Shown here: one piece after another, positions 53,537-54,548 of the stretch
Position numbering within the stretch: the stretch's first letter is position 1
How the letters are laid out: the number at the start of each line of letters is the position of its first letter
Assembly (NCBI RefSeq): GCF_014203095.1
Contig: NZ_JACHIG010000018.1
Coordinates: 1 to 54,548 of the forward strand
Direction: 5' to 3'
Source: Prosthecobacter vanneervenii
GTDB lineage: Bacteria > Verrucomicrobiota > Verrucomicrobiia > Verrucomicrobiales > Verrucomicrobiaceae
Length of the DNA stretch: 54,548 bases
Notes under the pieces: model-generated
Seen by the model: the letters and a program-made list of their open reading frames with translations, nothing else
Told to the model about the DNA's origin: nothing
The model's database searches: none
Translations under genes and position numbers: made by a program

Positions 53537-54511
53537 ATGCCCAAACTCGACATCAGCCCCTACCCCGACACCCCTGAAGCACGGGCGGAGCTGGTGGACT
53601 TCCTGACGCGTCAGATCCCGCCGCGAGAAGGTCCCGGCTGGGAGCAGCGCATGCAGCATTGGTGGGATGAGAATCCCGCCGCTGTCACAGATCCAGAACG
53701 CGGACGCTGGGTGCACGCAGAGGGGCGTCTCGTCGCTTATGGCGGCTCTATTCCGGCCATTTCCACCTTTCGGGAGCGCACTTTCCAGACACTCAATGCC
53801 ACCACCTTTTGCGTGGACCCGCACCACCCGAGAGCTGCCGCGCAAATCTTCCTGAATCAGCGTGAGCTCGTGGCGCAGCGCATGATCACTCACTCCACTC
53901 CCAACCCCCGGGTACAGGAGGCCCTTTTAAAGCTGGGTGCACGTGCGGAGCAGACCGTCATACGCCACTTCTTTCCTGCAGGTATCGCCTCACATCTCAG
54001 TGGGCGCTTCTGGTGGCCGTCGCTGCCTGCACACCTGCGCGTAATCACAGATCCAGCGGAGATTGTGGCCATGGCACGTCCTTGGCAGCGCGCCGACCGG
54101 ATCGAAAAATGGATCACGCCTGACTACCTGCGTTGGTTCTGTAGATCCACTGCGCGCCAGCATCACTTCCTTGGTCTGGCGGACGGCGCAGGCACGCTAA
54201 GCAGCTATCTCATCGTGACCCCTCGAAAAGTACGTGGCCTGCGCAGCTGGGATGTGTTGGAAACCTTCACCGCATATGAGGATGACAGTGACCTCCTTGC
54301 CCTCACAGGCCTGCTGGTCAAAGAGCCAGGCATTCTTCCCGGCGGCGCCCTTCTCGTCACCGGAGCCAAGTTCCCCTCCGACCATGGCTGGGACCACGCC
54401 CCTTCCCTCATGCAGCGCCCCCAGCGTGTCTGCCACTTCTTCCTACTTCCAGAACTCATGAAGCACGCCCCAAAGCACACCGTCATGGCCGAGGGAGATC
54501 TGGGACTTTAG
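53537..54511 (+). CDS. GNAT-like acyltransferase-fold protein, function unknown
   Basis: 324 aa from ATG 53537 (MPKLDISPYP); GTG 53507 is in frame. The first half carries a GNAT-like pattern: GRLVAYGGSIPAIST, then LNATTFCVDPHHPRAAAQIFLNQRELV, with HSTPNPRVQEALLKLGAR resembling the C-terminal strand. The second half repeats an alpha/beta layout (KWITPDYLRWFCRS, FLGLADGAGTLSSYLIV, LLALTGLLVKEPG), as in double-GNAT proteins. No catalytic residues are clear. It lies 135 bp after the MotA-like gene. Confidence 0.6.
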   Translation: MPKLDISPYPDTPEARAELVDFLTRQIPPREGPGWEQRMQHWWDENPAAVTDPERGRWVHAEGRLVAYGGSIPAISTFRERTFQTLNATTFCVDPHHPRAAAQIFLNQRELVAQRMITHSTPNPRVQEALLKLGARAEQTVIRHFFPAGIASHLSGRFWWPSLPAHLRVITDPAEIVAMARPWQRADRIEKWITPDYLRWFCRSTARQHHFLGLADGAGTLSSYLIVTPRKVRGLRSWDVLETFTAYEDDSDLLALTGLLVKEPGILPGGALLVTGAKFPSDHGWDHAPSLMQRPQRVCHFFLLPELMKHAPKHTVMAEGDLGL

Positions 54512-54548
54512 CTCCCGTCCATGAATCAAGATCGATGCTGCTGTGTGA

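Noticed and set aside
54521..54548. Possible gene start at the right edge (MNQDRCCCV)
   Set aside because: Only nine codons are visible, too few to support.

Overview
The window is about 54.5 kb of GC-rich DNA with C-ending codons preferred. It reads as a chromosomal stretch of a Verrucomicrobiota bacterium, probably close to Verrucomicrobiaceae (Prosthecobacter/Verrucomicrobium-like). The assignment rests on gene families that together are typical of the PVC group: two secreted sulfatases, a giant secreted propeller/HEAT/cytochrome c protein, a DUF1501 + DUF1549/DUF1553 pair, five Gfo/Idh/MocA oxidoreductases, two Hanks-type kinases sharing a conserved N-terminal leader, and an IlvD/Edd sugar-acid dehydratase. 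No 16S rRNA is present, so this is inference from gene content.

Layout. 1-6.9 kb: sulfatase, a REP-like repeat, M48 protease, AI-2E-family permease, a 520-bp gap and clpB. 6.9-9.9 kb: an AT-richer accessory patch with an HNH nuclease, a zeta-toxin-like kinase overlapping a flavodoxin-fold gene, and an orphan gene. 9.9-15.5 kb: second sulfatase, DUF3592, recJ, DUF1287 and a secreted Gfo/Idh/MocA protein. 15.6-19.2 kb: a PAS-HisKA-HATPase-REC-Hpt hybrid kinase meets, tail to tail, a receiver domain fused to a metallo-beta-lactamase-fold hydrolase, then tRNA-Pro(CGG). 19.3-25 kb: sugar-acid dehydratase diverging from the 1234-aa propeller/cytochrome c protein. That protein carries an internal low-GC patch and an in-frame palindrome. 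24.9-33.5 kb: DUF4160/DUF2442 pair, S41 protease, spermidine-synthase-like fusion, lipoprotein, parB, yicC and two Gfo/Idh/MocA genes. 33.7-39.3 kb: two small Cys-rich secreted proteins, two tandem membrane Ser/Thr kinases, and a double-HTH regulator with a degenerate S24 domain. 39.4-46.2 kb: beta-helix protein, HAD phosphatase, ndk, tRNA-Leu(UAA), AraC regulator and Gfo/Idh/MocA. 46.3-54.5 kb: a three-gene SUKH-3/DUF6924 cluster, another Gfo/Idh/MocA, GNAT, the DUF1501-DUF1549/1553-MotA-like operon, and a GNAT-like protein.

How it works together. The secreted sulfatases, beta-helix protein, propeller/cytochrome protein and DUF1501/DUF1549 pair point to breakdown of sulfated or otherwise complex polysaccharides. 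The Gfo/Idh/MocA enzymes and the sugar-acid dehydratase would process the released sugars. Scattered among these are housekeeping genes (clpB, recJ, parB, ndk, yicC, two tRNAs) and signalling genes. The most unusual pieces are the receiver-MBL fusion beside its hybrid kinase, the double-XRE regulator with Ser replaced by Ala in its S24 motif, the SUKH-3/DUF6924 cluster without a visible toxin, the nine-cysteine secreted micro-protein, and the mosaic patch inside the cytochrome protein. I did not see a CRISPR array, an insertion sequence or a prophage.
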